Positions 37,850 through 50,630 of a stretch of 64,000 nt of DNA are shown here, one piece after another. Both the position numbers and the translations under genes were made by a program. Each line of letters begins with the position of its first letter. Position 1 is the first letter of the stretch. The notes beneath the pieces were generated by a model that was not told the DNA's origin, ran no database searches, and worked only from the letters and a program-made list of their open reading frames with translations. This DNA comes from Pempheris klunzingeri (Eukaryota; Chordata; Actinopteri; Acropomatiformes; Pempheridae), in assembly GCF_042242105.1 (NCBI RefSeq), contig NC_092029.1:6635885-6699884 (forward strand). Reading direction: 5' to 3'.

Positions 37850-38052
37850 AGGAAGCAAAGACAGCAAAGGGGAATAATGAAAGAAAATCTGAAGAGATGA
37901 GGTAGACAAAAGAGAGACCACAGAGTGGGGAAGACATAACAGCAAAGAAAGAAAGAGAGTATGTGAAAAAGAGAAAGAATGTGAGACAGAATGAAAAATA
38001 AGAATGAAAGGAAGAAAAAAGAAAACAAAGACAAGTGAGAAAGAGTGAGATG
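37850..38052. repeat. Purine-rich (GA/GAAA) low-complexity tract
   Basis: About 200 bases in which the plus strand is mostly A and G, with GAAAG, GAGAAAG and GGAAG runs. The opposite strand gives phenylalanine/serine-rich open frames, which are an artefact of composition. Confidence 0.8.
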
Positions 38053-39292
38053 TGGGCCATTCATAAGCAGACTTCTCTAAGGGATCTCGGGCCAGCACAC
38101 CTGCTACTATTCACTTCAGAGGAAATAGACACTCGGTGGAAGAGAGGCTCTTGGCCTCGGGACAAAACCGCTGCAGCGCCAAATTAGAAACAGGAAGGAC
38201 TGTGGGTAAGGCTCAGATTAAAAACGCACTCCCCACATGGACTCAATATACTGCAGCCCTGATCCCGCTCTGGAAACCCAAAACCCAACAGCACTATTTT
38301 ATGTCCCAGTCAACAGAAAGCCCGCAGTTTGCACAGTGACACTATAGAGATTCAGTCCAATGTCAACCCCTGAATGTTGGTAAACTGTAGCCCTCTAAAT
38401 GCTGCCCATTCTAATGAGGAAAAGAACATTCTAAGTATACTGTATCAATTTCTGCAGTTACAACTGTAGATACTTAATAATAGTACATCACAATTTTGAC
38501 CAAGACTGTTATGTCCTTGTTGGTATACTTTGTATGAGTTCAGTCGTGAGGAAATTATGCGGCTGTCAAGGAAAACCAGAGTGGGCCCGAGCCTTCCTTT
38601 TCTCTCGCACTGGTCTCTTTATGGTCTGTACCATCTATCAGCACCAGAACCAGATGAATGTGACACACACACCAAAAGGGAGGACACAGTGCTGAGTTTC
38701 CCACAGACGACCATTAGAGCAGCTAATGTTGTCAACAGGCAGCCAGCAAGAACTAATGATCCATAACACACTCTATAAAGGAGCAAAACTACCGAGAGGT
38801 CTGTGAATGTACCAGAAAAGGAAATGAATATTGATATATGCCTGCTGCCTTCCTCTTGTGACCCTTGACCTCTAACGGGTTTCTCCTCTGCTGACGGGAG
38901 CTGTGAGGCATTTCCTGCCCGTTCACGTACATACGCGTTCAATCTGAGGGGAAAAAAGAGCTAAAAAGGGTTGGTTTAGCAAAAAAAAACCAAAAAATCA
39001 CCTCTTATGGCCCTGGATAAGGGGAAAAAAGTATGCACTCATTCTCGTACAATATTTCCATTTACTCATGGGCCTGTCCAAGTAGTGTGTTCCCCTCAAT
39101 CTATCATTTTCACTGCGGTCACTGATGGTAGAAAGCCTACTGTAATTATTCCTACAGATATTGAGGACATCTAGAGGTTGTTTCTCCTCACTGGAAAACA
39201 GAACTACTCCTTTCTCATAAAGGTCAATTTTTCATCACGTGGATTCACAAAAGGATTGTTACAAGTAATTGAATGCATAGACACAAAGAGGT

Positions 39293-39312
39293 AAAAAAAA
39301 AAAAAAAAAAAA
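39293..39312. repeat. Poly(A) run, 20 bp
   Basis: A homopolymer in the desert. No retrogene or LINE 3' end was recognised upstream of it. Confidence 0.9.
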
Positions 39313-40223
39313 GGACATACTTGTATCTTAGAGAAAAAGAAAGCAAAGTGGGAAAAAGCGCAATAATCTAGCTTTGGCACTTAACCGATGTTCCATCTAC
39401 CACTATCCTCTTCCTCCTCTGACTGTTTGATGTGCCTTTCTCCTCTACAAAGCGTTTGTCTCACTGAAGAGGTCATCCCTAAAACTATTAAGGGCCAAAT
39501 TCACCGCAGGTCCCCTGACTGATGTCTGAGCCAGGCATGTTGATGAATGTACACACATAAACAGACGCATGCATGCTCGCATTATGCCAGACGGGGAGTG
39601 TGCTCAGTAGTGCAACTCCAAGAGGAAAACCTGCCATGACATCACCCAGGGGAGTGCAGGTGCAGGGCCGGGACAGGAAGTGAGTCACAGGAAGCTTGGT
39701 GAGGCAGACTTTGCCATGCCACTGACAGGCTGTGGGAGAGCGGGGTGAAGGAGTGTGAGTTACACCTCGTAGCTGAGCTGGCTGGGGCCCTCAGGTTATG
39801 GACCTGGCTTTACATAAACAGGCTTCTCTCATCTACCCCTGCAATCTGGTTGATGGAGCCTCCTTTCAAAATAACTGATGCGTATGGAAAATAATTTTGC
39901 TCACGTACCACTGTACAATTAGGGTTACAAAACCAGTGCATGATATTTTTTTGCTCTCTTTTAACAGTTGCATGATTTGTTGCATTTCATCAGTCCATTT
40001 GATGTACAGAATTGGCACGATCAGCAGGTTCTAATTGAGCATAGAGAATTTTATTGTATACTATTGTAATTTTTGTATATGTAATTCCTACACAGCATAT
40101 TATATAAAACAGCAATATGAAGACAACACCAAAACACTCCAGGGCTAGAGACCAAATGTAAACAGGTTGGACAATGTTCAAAATAAGTATTTGAGGCACA
40201 AAGATGTATGACAGATGTACTGT

Positions 40224-40252
40224 ATGGACGGACGGACGGACGGATGGATGGA
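40224..40252. repeat. GGAC/GGAT tetranucleotide repeat
   Basis: Four GGAC-type units pass into GGAT units, a short two-phase tetranucleotide microsatellite. Confidence 0.9.
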
Positions 40253-41532
40253 GGAGATGTTGCGTGTGTCCTTGACAATGGCAGTCCACTGGTTTATACA
40301 AAAGCGTATTACACTAATGAGAAAAGTGTGGGGAATGGATTTGTCCCATACCACCCATGGAAAGAGAGTCTGTTTCCTCTGGTGCACTGCATCTGGAAGC
40401 AGCCTCCTGGTAATCTGCTCTAAGTACAAAAGGTTCAGCACCAGCTTTTTCTCATAGACCACCAAGTGAGGCCCCGAACTCCATAACAGGTCTCCTTTCA
40501 TAGCTAGGTATCAACTGATGCTTGGTCCCAGGCCTGGGGCTCCTCAAGGTGCCACATCGACACTTTGCAACTCGTGACGATGATATTAGTGCAGTAATCC
40601 TAAACCGTGGAGACGTATACCGTGGTCGTAAAGAAGTCAAACCTTCCTTTTCTTTCTTATCTCCATTGCAGCTGGCAGATAGGAGCAGATACAAGGCTTT
40701 GTGGTATCACCCAGACAGCGTGCAGATGGGTTATTGCCATCTACTGGCTAAGAACAATAAGAGGTCATATAAACTGACTGCTGCTCGAGGACAAGTCCAC
40801 GACAGTGATCAGTTGACCGACCGCTGGGTCTCACTCATTCTGTACATAACTGCTGACTGACAGCCTCTCTCAGCTTTTCAGTGTGACAAATAAACAACTC
40901 AGTTGAATGCCACAATCAAGTAAACACAAGCAAAACTCAACTCAGAAGGTGTGCTTTGAGCTAACAGGTTAGCTCTCTAAACGACAGTCTGTTGCAATAT
41001 ACAAATTTGAGAGTGGTGGCTCTTTCGTTCCTCCACTCTGTGGGTGTGTACTTTGTGCTACGTAATTGCAGCTCAGATTTTTACTGTACCTTTTCTGTCA
41101 TTTATCCCATTTTTGTGCAACTAGTTCGCTAACTTTATGAGTAAGTCTGCCAAGCGTTGTTGAAGGCTCATTTGCAATCATTCGCAATGAGTTCACAGGT
41201 AGAGTGCACGTAGGTAGGCAGGTATGTAGGTACAACGGCAGGTCAGCCATCTAATCATTTCATCTGGTCTAGATGAAATTATTGAACTGGCTTATTACAG
41301 GCCTTGGACAGCCACAGAATGTTTTTTTTTTGTTGTTGAATCATTTGATTTAGTTAAGTACTTTTGGACTGTGTTGAGAAATTTAACAAATATGACAAAA
41401 ATTGTTTCTAAAATAAGTTGCATATTCTGCCTTTAAGTTGAGTATATAAATAGGGAGCGAAAGAGGGGGGAGAGAGAGAGTGTGAGTGTGTTCTGTTTTA
41501 TAATATAGCTATTTGGCATTATTCACAGTGAG

Positions 41533-41574
41533 CTTTCATCTGCTATCTGTCATCAGACAGATAGCAGATGAAAG
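41533..41574. repeat. Perfect 19-bp inverted repeat, 4-nt loop
   Basis: The left arm at 41533-41551 (CTTTCATCTGCTATCTGTC) is the exact reverse complement of the right arm at 41556-41574, separated by ATCA. Pairing stops at both outer ends. No gene neighbours it. Confidence 0.95.
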
Positions 41575-41999
41575 ACAGAGTTTTGAGCTATCTTTTTATT
41601 GCCATTTCCAAATCAGAACATCACTGATTTGAAGTTGTATGTGTGGTAATGCATGAGATTTACTGTGTTTGAGATTGACATTTATTTAACAGGCATGCTG
41701 GGGGATGTCATGTAGCTCCCTTTGATTGATCTCTTCACTTCCTGCTACAAAGATGGAGGCCGCTCCCGTAACCACACAACCCCTTTCAAGCTCGGGGTGT
41801 AGGAGACGCCCTTCGGCAAGGTTCCAGGATCAGTCGCGTTCACCCTTCCCCCCAAACCTAACTGCAACCATCAGAGGAGTAAACACGACACTGACCTTAG
41901 ATCAGTGTCTGGAGGCAAATCCATCCTCAAGCCTGTTTTAGAAGCCCATATGTGGTCCATATGGAACTCCTTCCTGTATCCTCTGTGGAAAGTGCAAGG

Positions 42000-44200
42000 T
42001 ACACATCCTTAAGTCCATTCCTATTATCACAGAATAACCGTTAAAAATAAAAGGAAAATGAATTATCTTATCAATGATTTACCCAAATCCTCTAATATTT
42101 TCTCTCACCCTAATTCATATTATTTCCTGTTATTAAAACTGTTAGGGAGAGCAAGATAGGGAGACTATTGCTAACCATATCCATATATCACAAGAAATGT
42201 GTGAGTACGTCCTTGGATGAGAGATGAACAGCTCTGATGTTACAAAGTCGTTTCTCCTGCTGCTGCCCCCCATCGTCCATCGATAAAAAGTGTCTGGCTT
42301 AAAGTCTTGTCCATCCTCTACGGTTTCATTGCCTTGTTCTCGAGAGTATCATAGTAGCAGACAGGCTTTTAACTCTGTACTATAGCTTAACAGCACGGCT
42401 ATTCTGCTGTGAGTATAAGGCTATATAATGGTCTCTTCCATTGAGTTCCAGCCAGAGGTAATGATTTCAGCATGTCACTCTGGGCCAACTCCTCTGTGAT
42501 TGCATGGATGATTAGCTCTTACAGTAATGGTAGTAGCAGAACATATTTCAGGAGCAAGTTAGCGATAGTTTTTAGTAATGTTGCTGTCACTTCCTACATG
42601 CCTTTTGTAATGTGAATGCACAAGAAGTCAAATCTAGTGCATTTGGGGCACATGTGCTCACAGGTATGCTTTAAATGCACATGTGCTTGTACATGCAGAT
42701 GTCTGCACGTGGAAGAATGAAAGGCTAAGATTGTATATATGTAAAAGTACTATCATCCGTGCAGTCATTCTGGAAAAGTAATTTCCATATTTTCTCTGCG
42801 TCTGAATCTGTGGACGCCCGTCTGTTTGATGTGTTCAGAGCTGCAGCACAGATGCCACAGTCTTAGCTATGCTGGACGTCATCTCACTGGCTGTTCTCAG
42901 AAAACAGAAAAAAAAAACACCATGTGCACCACCTCTAAAATTAGTGTGTGCAGCACATGAAGGAGAAAAGATTCGAAGTTAGAAAAGACTCTAAAGTGGC
43001 CAGTGTCTCTCTTCACTTCTCTACATTTTCGTGTCCCACCGTGGTACAGTCAAGATCTCCCATAGTGACTGAGCCCTCTGTTTCATCAAAGATACACGGC
43101 ACGCCACATACTTTCCAATTCTAGGCCAGCCAGAAATCTGGAAATCTGATTTTATAGCCCTTATGATTTGGGTTGTTTGGAGCTGCAGATAGTTTTGGTG
43201 TGGTTTGCTGTACACCAAACAAAACGAATGAGCCCTGCCACGCTAGTAGATCCCAGCTTCCAGTGTTATGCTCATCAGTTGTGCGGCTGCTCTGTTGTGT
43301 GTTTGTGCGTAAACAAAGACAGCAAAGGACACCTTTAACAGATTTACCAGATGTTCATGGAGAAGGAAGGGGGGAATCTGTTTTCGGAGAGTGACTTTGC
43401 AGAGGTCTGTGTAGCAGGTGAAGAGAATCTTGCCAAGAACACATATCTCACAGTTATGTTTTTATAACTAAACCGTGGAATACGCAGTCACACACAGACT
43501 AAATTTTTATCTCGTCAATTTTTTCATGCCTTAAAATAGATGGTTTTTAAGTCCATGTTGTTCATAAACTGGATAAAAGGAATGGATTCTGAATTGCTCA
43601 GCCCCAACCAGTGGCTGACCACACTTGAAGTCTCTAGTCAGTGATGACGTGATGAGTCTGGAAGTCGGTCAGTAATGGCGGAGATAATAGGTCCTTATTA
43701 CTTTGACCCCTGACCCCTGTTCTTAGTGAGATGTTTAGGAGTGGTCCCTGAGGAGCTGTCTGATACTAATGTGGCTCTAAAATGAGAAGCCCCAGAAGTC
43801 AGAGAAACAGTGGCCAACTCATGGTAGAACTCGAACCCAATTCAACTGGGATGAGGTGAAGGAGGGGAGTTTCGGGAGTGCTACCCATGTGTCACCCACC
43901 CTGGGAGCAGTATTTCCACCCTACCCAATGAAAGGTTTATGGACTTGAACTATAAAGGCAAACTACTAAATCTAATGTTTTTTTTTTTTTTAACACAAAA
44001 TTCGCCAAAGCTTTTTGGGGGTTAAGCCTGTTGATTTTTATCAAATGTTCATTAAGTGTGCCAGCGAAGTGACTTCCTCCTGAAGTCCATTAAAATGGTG
44101 CTGCTACTGGCAGAGGTATGTGCAGCCCATGTGCGGGGTTGTGGTACGGTGGGGTCCACAGAGGAGAAATGGACACCAGATGGGACCAAGGGGGGTGGAG
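42000..44200. other. Desert on the 3' side of bmp2, no gene seen
   Basis: No coding exon recognised. A T-run is present at 43979-43991. Confidence 0.55.
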
Positions 44201-44276
44201 ATGCAAGGTAGAATAAAATAACACATGCAGAAGATTGAAACTGAAATGTGGAAGGAGGGGGAGGAGTTGCTTGTGC

Positions 44277-44299
44277 GTGTGTGTGTGTGTGTGTGTGTG
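44277..44299. repeat. (GT)n microsatellite
   Basis: About eleven GT units. Confidence 0.9.
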
Positions 44300-45839
44300 C
44301 ATGTTGGCAGGGTCTAAAATAATTGGATAGTTGCATCATCCGGAGTAGACGGGAGCTATATACCCTTGGAGGATAAGAATGGGTAAACAGATATGATCTG
44401 AGGCACGTGAAAAAAATTTGACATTTCAGTGTTTTTACTGCCCGTGAATAAAGTCTCACAGCTCCTTCTAAATGTTTTGATTTACATTTCCTATATAAGT
44501 AACAAGCGTATCTTTGTTCAATGCACATTTGTTTTTGAAGAGAAAAAGCCCACCAGGAAACCCTTGAATAGATGATTGAAAAAACAACCACGTTGGTTTT
44601 CCATGCAAGCGTATGCATGTGTCTGAGATTGAAAACCAACATTCCACGGTCCCAATGTGCGCTCACATAAAAAACATTCTATTTAGAGCATTTTGAGCTG
44701 CCTTGTGATCCCTCCAAACCCTTTCTAATGCAAACACAGCAGAAAACGCAGTCAGTCAAACTCCACAAAACTCTCCCTCTCTGTTTCTCTTCTCCCTCTC
44801 ATTATCTGATCTGCTATTGTGGCTACGCTGTAAATTTTCATATGTGTCTTTCTGGAGCAGCTTTCGTTGATTCAGTTTGGTGAAGATATGACGTTGTTTC
44901 GATCGAAAGCATACCAGTATCAAGATACTGACTCAGGTGTTCATGCCTCAAACTGTCTTACTCTAACATATGATATGTTTTGTTTTTGCCAGCCTGCCAT
45001 CCCAACTATTGTCGTGAATAAAACATGACCCCTACGGTGTTTTTGGTTTGGTGTTGCAGCTCACTATCTGGTGCTGCTAAGTAGTTTTGTGAAACATTCC
45101 TTTATTTTTTTTCACTTCGGCGCTGAAACGCATTAGAGCTTTATGACTCAGAGACGACAAAGAAAGGCAGCCAAACTCTGAAGCTGGGAAGAATCTGTCT
45201 GAGCACGTGCAGTATGTGGACAGGTGCAGATGTGTGTTTGTTTGTCTTTGTTAATTAAAATGCCAGAAGCCTCTTTACTTGTTTAGAGCCTGTTGGTGTG
45301 ACTGACACAGCTTGCAATCTGTCAGTGTAAAATCTCACCAAAAATAAATCTTGCACTCGGTCAGACCTTCGTCCGAAGCCCTGCAGTTCACTTGTTTTTC
45401 CCCTAATATTGGTTAGCAACAGAAAAAACATGAGAGCTTCCCAGGGATCTTTGCAGTGACATGTAATGCACAAAAACATGCACTGGTGTTTTTCTAATCC
45501 TCCCATGGGAGTCTATCACATTTGTGGGCTTGTAACTTGTCACTCCCGTCCTGTGACCCTACACCCTACTGCAGTTTATTACACCGGCAGCACCCTGACC
45601 TGGCTCTGTCACTTTCCTCTCTGCACTTCTATTGTTGTTGGTTTCCAATTACATTTACCAAAAGAGTTTAATGCTTGGTTTGCAATCAGTGTAGTGTGAG
45701 CTTACTGTCAGGTGTTATATTTTTACAACTAATTTCTGTCAGAATTTGAAACTGCATGCCACACATGTTGACCCTTGACATAGATACATCAACAACGGCT
45801 GGTTCACTGCAGCTGATCTTGGAAAATTGGAGTGAACAC

Positions 45840-46210
45840 GTTTTTTCACGATAAATACACATTATTTATTTACAAATAAAGTGGTTATAATAGAAATAAA
45901 TACAAAATAAAAATCTGAGCATTATACTTCATGTGGTATTGCACCCATTTCGAAATGTACATCAGAAATACATTTTCAAAACCAGTAAAGGAATATTCCT
46001 CTGATTAAAATATTTATTTTTCCCAACTTTACGCAGACATAAATATATTCATATATAGTTTTTTTTCTTCTTCCACAATAGCTCTGTTTTGTCTTTCTTT
46101 CATATAAATAAACGTCTTCATTGGGAAACCGGGTGTCCATAATAACCTCTGATGTCTCTTTCAGTCTTTCTTGCCCACTCTCTCTTTCTATCCACACCAA
46201 TGTCAGTTTC
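45840..46210 (-). other. bmp2: bmp2 3' UTR, AU-rich
   Basis: Directly downstream of the bmp2 stop. The minus strand carries many AU-rich elements (ATTTA-type pentamers near 46105 and 46010, and AAATAAATA stretches near 45865-45905), and TTTATT on the plus strand at 45865-45870 gives a candidate AATAAA signal. Mammalian BMP2 has a conserved AU-rich 3' UTR that controls mRNA stability; the same role is inferred here. The true end of the transcript is not determined. Confidence 0.55.
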
Positions 46211-49200
46211 TCACCGGCAGCCACATCCCTCCACCACCATATCCTGGTAGTTTTTCAGGATGACCTTCTCGTATTCATCCAGATAGAGCAGGGAGATGGG
46301 GCTGAGGTCAGTGGGCACACAACAGGCTCTGGGGATGTTCGAGTTGACTGAGTTGACCAATGTCTGCACAATGGCGTGATTGGTAGAATTGAGGTGGTCT
46401 GCAAGGGGGAACGGACATTCCCCGTGGCAGTAAAAGGCGTGGTAGCCAGGGGGCGCCACTATCCACTCGTTCCAGCCCACATCACTGAAGTCCACATATA
46501 GGGCATGCCTCTTACAGCTGGCCTTGTGTTGGTGCTTCCTGCGTTGTTTGCGGAGTGCTGCCTGACGTTTTTCCCGTGTGTGGAGGACTGAGTCCCCGCG
46601 GCCGTCATGGCCATACGTCACCAGCAGTGGCCGAGCCTGAGGCCAAGAGTCCTGGTCCTGGTGCAGGGACCGGCTCACCCTGACGTGCCTGCTACGTCTC
46701 TGGGCATGCGCCTCATCCATCTCCCCCTCCTTTGGGTGAAGCACCTCCACCATGAAGCCATGGTTGTGTCCTTTCCCAGAGGTCCACTGAGATACAGCGG
46801 GGCTGACGTCAAAGCTCTCCCAGCGGCTCAAAGAGTCCTGCACTAGCCGAGTGTCCAGCAGACGTGCCAGAGGTTCCCCACTTTGAGTGACAGGAACGCC
46901 GAATATCTCATAAATGTTGATACGATGGAAGCCACCAGCAGGAGCACTATCACTGGTGCTGCTGTTTCTCGAACTGTTGTAGGGGGTTGCAGCTCCCATA
47001 ACCTGATCCCTGTAGATACGTAGCTCTGCAGAGGTGATGAGCTCCTCATCAGGGATAGAGGTAAGGTTGAAGTAGAACTGCTGGGTTGTTTTGCCTTTCA
47101 GACTGGCCAGGGCCTCCATAGACTCTACAAGAGACAGCACATAGTATATGAGGACAGAAGTGGGAGATGCATGCCAAGAATGAAACAAAGAGTTTATGTA
47201 TGGCACAGGAATGAGAAGCAACATCTATGATTAAAGCCTAACTGGCTTCATGGCTCCATTGCGAGCAGGGAAACATTGGCAAAGGATGGTTTCTCACATG
47301 GTTCTTTCTCTCTCTCTCTTTTTCTCTCTCTCTCTCTCTCACACACACCCGCACACAACTTGCAGCCTTCTTTCTGTGCAGTCGGCCAAGCTGCCACGTG
47401 GTTATATTGAGTAGGTGTGGGCCATTGTCCCACAAGCACAACACATACATCAACAATTTGCATATATGTCTCGGCGTAAAAGCAGTCAAATTCTCATGTT
47501 GATGCAGGTTTAATACTGTCATTAGTGTCCTGCTCAAACATTTACCTGGATAAATGTCAGAAGATGAAAGCAGTGCGCTCCCATCTACTGATAAGATCAA
47601 ACACGCTAGTCAGTCTGCCTTCAAATGGCAATTGGCAATCTGCCCTACGAGAAGTGGCTGCTGCACATAATTCCCATTATCAGTGCACATGGAAAAGTTG
47701 TACCTTATATTGAAGTATCATCAAAGAGGAGCACGAACAAAAGAGCAATATGGAAATCGATATAAAATTGATTACATAAATGCTATCATGAATGCCAGCT
47801 GTTACTAACCTTTACAGAACTGGCCAGCTCTGAAATATCGCTGGTAAAGTGAAACACAATAACGATTATTTATAAAAGCCAATAGCAAGAAAAATATATA
47901 TAAACTCCATGTCTAAATTCTGGAGAGACGCCATACACCCCAAATTGATGGTCACACATCTCTGAAAGATAAGGGATATGGATAGATATGGGGTTATTGG
48001 TGTTCTCCTTTCTAGTGTGCAGTAAATGACAGAAATCTTAGTAAAAGCTGTAATTTTCTTTGAGGCCACTCCACTTTGTACTCTTACTTTATGAAGTTCA
48101 TAGATGGTGTATAGACACACTTTTTAATCTGTTTGGTGTGGTAAAATAAACACAAACTTTGAACTCTGCTGTTTCAAAGGAGGCATTTAGGAAATTCCAC
48201 CATCTCATCCTAAACCTCCCTCCAGAGGCACAAAGACCTCAATTAGGCCTATCACTCCTCATTTGATGTGGGAAAACCCCCTGTCTCTAGTTCCCTCTCC
48301 TCTGTCCCCAATCCCTCTCTTTCTTTCCTTCCTCAGCTCCCAAATCCCCTTCTCCCTCTGTTCTCTTAGCCCCAAATCCTCTTTTCTTTCTTTCTTTCTT
48401 TCTTTCTGCAGCAGCGTTCTCACTCTCGCCGTCTGTCTCTCCTCCGAGGAACGGCTGTGTGAACAAGTTGTGGCTTGTCAAAAACGTGTGAACCGCAGAT
48501 ATGAGTGTATCAACATTCCTAATTTCTTTTTGCGTTGCATGCCAAAACAAAAGATAAAGGCTAATGTTGGGTCATTCATCACAGACCTGTCTCTGGCAGC
48601 CACTTCCTGTATAATAGTGGAAATGTTCTATTTGGCATGGAAAATGGTTATTTTTGAAAACTGATAGTAGTGAAACCAATTATCATAGTGAAATTAATAT
48701 CAGCAGGCAGATGTGATGAAGGATTAGAGCTGTTCGCTTTGATGTGCTGCACTTACATCTGTAGATGCATGCTTATTCTATGGAGCAGTCATCAATTGCA
48801 CGTCTCTCGACATTGGAGGACTAACAACCCTGCAGCTCTGTTAGCATAGGATGAAAGAGCCGGGGGAGCATATGTAAACACAGTCTTAACACATTCGTAA
48901 TGGCCGGTGGTGTCAAGGTGTGTGCTGGCCTGGTGCAGAGGTTTCCAGTAGTGGGCAGGGAGCAGTCACTCAGCCTGGCTGCCCGGGCCAGGCTTGTTTG
49001 TAGTGTGTCAGTGTAGCCACTGGGTGTCATTGCACTGGGCCTCTGGAGAGCACCCAAGCAACCACTCAGCCACCCCTCTGACTCACCCCTGATGGAAACT
49101 TCCCCACTCAAACACTTAGGACTCTGTATAAGGAGTCTGTGTAGAGCCCCTACAGACTCAGTAACTTGTATGTTGTAAAAACTGGAACATGGGCCATGGG

Positions 49201-50617
49201 AAATTGAATGCTAGATATAGAGTTGCTGTATGTTTGACAGTAAAAGTTATTCTGTATCATACATTAATCACTTTAATATTATGACCAGGTGCAACACTCT
49301 GCTGTTCAGAAGTTCCACTAAACATATAAATAAAGCATCGCTTGTGTTTAAATTTCACCGGTCAGATTATTTTAGACAGTTTAAAATAACCCACTTCATC
49401 AGTAACTTTGTATAAACACATAGTGTGTGACTGGTGAACTAATGCACTTTATCCAGGATCTATGAACCTGCAGTGTGTGAGTCTTATTCATCTGAGCAGC
49501 ATATGTTGCCTTGGAAGTAAAACGGAACTGAACTGAAACACTGAATTCAACAATCAGCGCGTATCCAGCATATAAACTAAGTGAGCAATTATGGTGTTAT
49601 TGGAACGTGCGTAATGGCGCACAGCGCGGAGAGAGGGGTGATTTGGAAAGAATAAGGCGCGCAACCCCTCCGCCCCCACCTTTACCCAGGACTAATTTCA
49701 GTCCTGTAAGAAATGACTCAGAATTCAGTCTGACACGATGACTTTGTCATAACGCGTGTTAGTGTAATGTCATGTCGTGTGTTATTGAAGTAACAGGGTG
49801 ATGACTATCACCTGCGCAAAGGCACACCGCCCTTTATACTGCTCCTGTGGTGCGTGTCTGGAAAAACTGTTTTCAGAGCCCACGCAAACACCATCAATTA
49901 TTAAGAAACAAATTACCCCAGGGATACCACCGCCCCTTGATGTTTTTGAAGCCTGTGACAGCTGCGCCAGGAGAATGTTTGGTTAAAGGTTGCATCACTT
50001 TGTATATGAGAGTTAATTTAATTGTGCATGAGATGCTTGTTTGTAATCGTGTCAGTGACTTTTAAGTAATCCCCAAACACATTAAAGAGTTACAAATAAC
50101 TTGGACGCGTGTCACCTGTAAATGACTAACGCTCCATAAAACAGTGAAGACTCTGAAGTTCAGTCCTGACGCTCTGAGTCATGTTTAAATATAGGTTTGG
50201 GTTGTCTGAGAGAGCCGAGGAGCTCTCCGGCTGACAGGTAAAGGTATGTCACTAATACATACCTTCATGGTGAAAGCTTCTAATCGTGTTGGCCTTGCTG
50301 GCGGCTCTCTCTGCGTGCTTCCCCATGCTCTTGGGTCGTTTAGTGCTGTGGTCTCCGTTTGCTGAGTGCATGCGGTAAAGGTCCACCATGTACTGCGGCA
50401 CCACGGCTTGCTTGCTCGGGGTCGGCCTGCGCCTCAATCCAAACATATTGAGAAGCCGAAGCTCAAACTCGTTGAGGAAGCTCTCCGACTGCTCTGGGGT
50501 CTGCTTCCCGGATTCGCTGTACTTCCTCCGGCCGACCTCGGGGATAAGTCCCGTAGCACCTTCCAGCAACACCTGAGCGAGCAGCAGTACCATGAGAGAG
50601 CGGACCACGGCGACCAT
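46211..50617 (-). CDS. bmp2: Bone morphogenetic protein 2 precursor
   Basis: Two coding exons, 50617-50263 and 47124-46211, join at a split Glu codon (SFHHE|SME) to give 422 aa (human 396). Residues 1 to about 23 form a signal peptide ([20 protein letters not shown]). The TGF-beta prodomain follows. The main furin site REKR is at 302-305, and an upstream RVSR corresponds to the second (S2) processing site known in BMP2/BMP4. The mature domain is 117 aa, with a basic N-terminal tail, seven cysteines of the cystine knot, the glycosylation site NST, and the BMP2/4 hallmark [20 protein letters not shown] ending in VEGCGCR. The secreted dimer signals through BMPR1A/1B and BMPR2 to Smad1/5/8, in dorsoventral patterning, skeleton and heart. 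It lies alone between two deserts. Whether this is the bmp2a or bmp2b ohnolog in zebrafish terms is not decided; Bmp4 is excluded by the mature sequence and synteny. Confidence 0.97.
47125..50262 (-). other. bmp2: bmp2 intron between coding exons
   Basis: A 3.1-kb intron with donor GTATGT and acceptor CTCTTGTAG. It contains the CT/CA repeat and a CTTTC repeat at about 48383-48408. No nested gene was recognised. Confidence 0.8.
47301..47350. repeat. (CT)n then (CA)n microsatellite in bmp2 intron
   Basis: A CT-rich run with two T interruptions merges into ACACAC, in the intron between the two bmp2 coding exons, about 180 bases upstream of the exon 3 acceptor. Confidence 0.9.
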
Positions 50618-50630
50618 GATCAGTCAGTCC
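50618..50630 (-). other. bmp2: 5' UTR part of bmp2 exon 2
   Basis: The acceptor TTTCTCCACAG ends at 50631, leaving 13 untranslated bases before the start codon at 50617-50615. The human gene has the same arrangement: a non-coding exon 1 and a start codon near the beginning of exon 2. Confidence 0.8.

Noticed and set aside
37826..38098. Overlapping Phe/Ser/Leu-rich open frames on the minus strand
   Set aside because: They are explained by translation of the complementary polypyrimidine tract.
40522..40860. 112-codon open frame on the plus strand in the desert
   Set aside because: Not recognised as any family, no splice or promoter context, and its length is unremarkable for 64 kb.
41726..41941. 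71-codon open frame in a GC-richer patch near the 19-bp hairpin
   Set aside because: No similarity or splice partner. The patch is noted as odd composition only.
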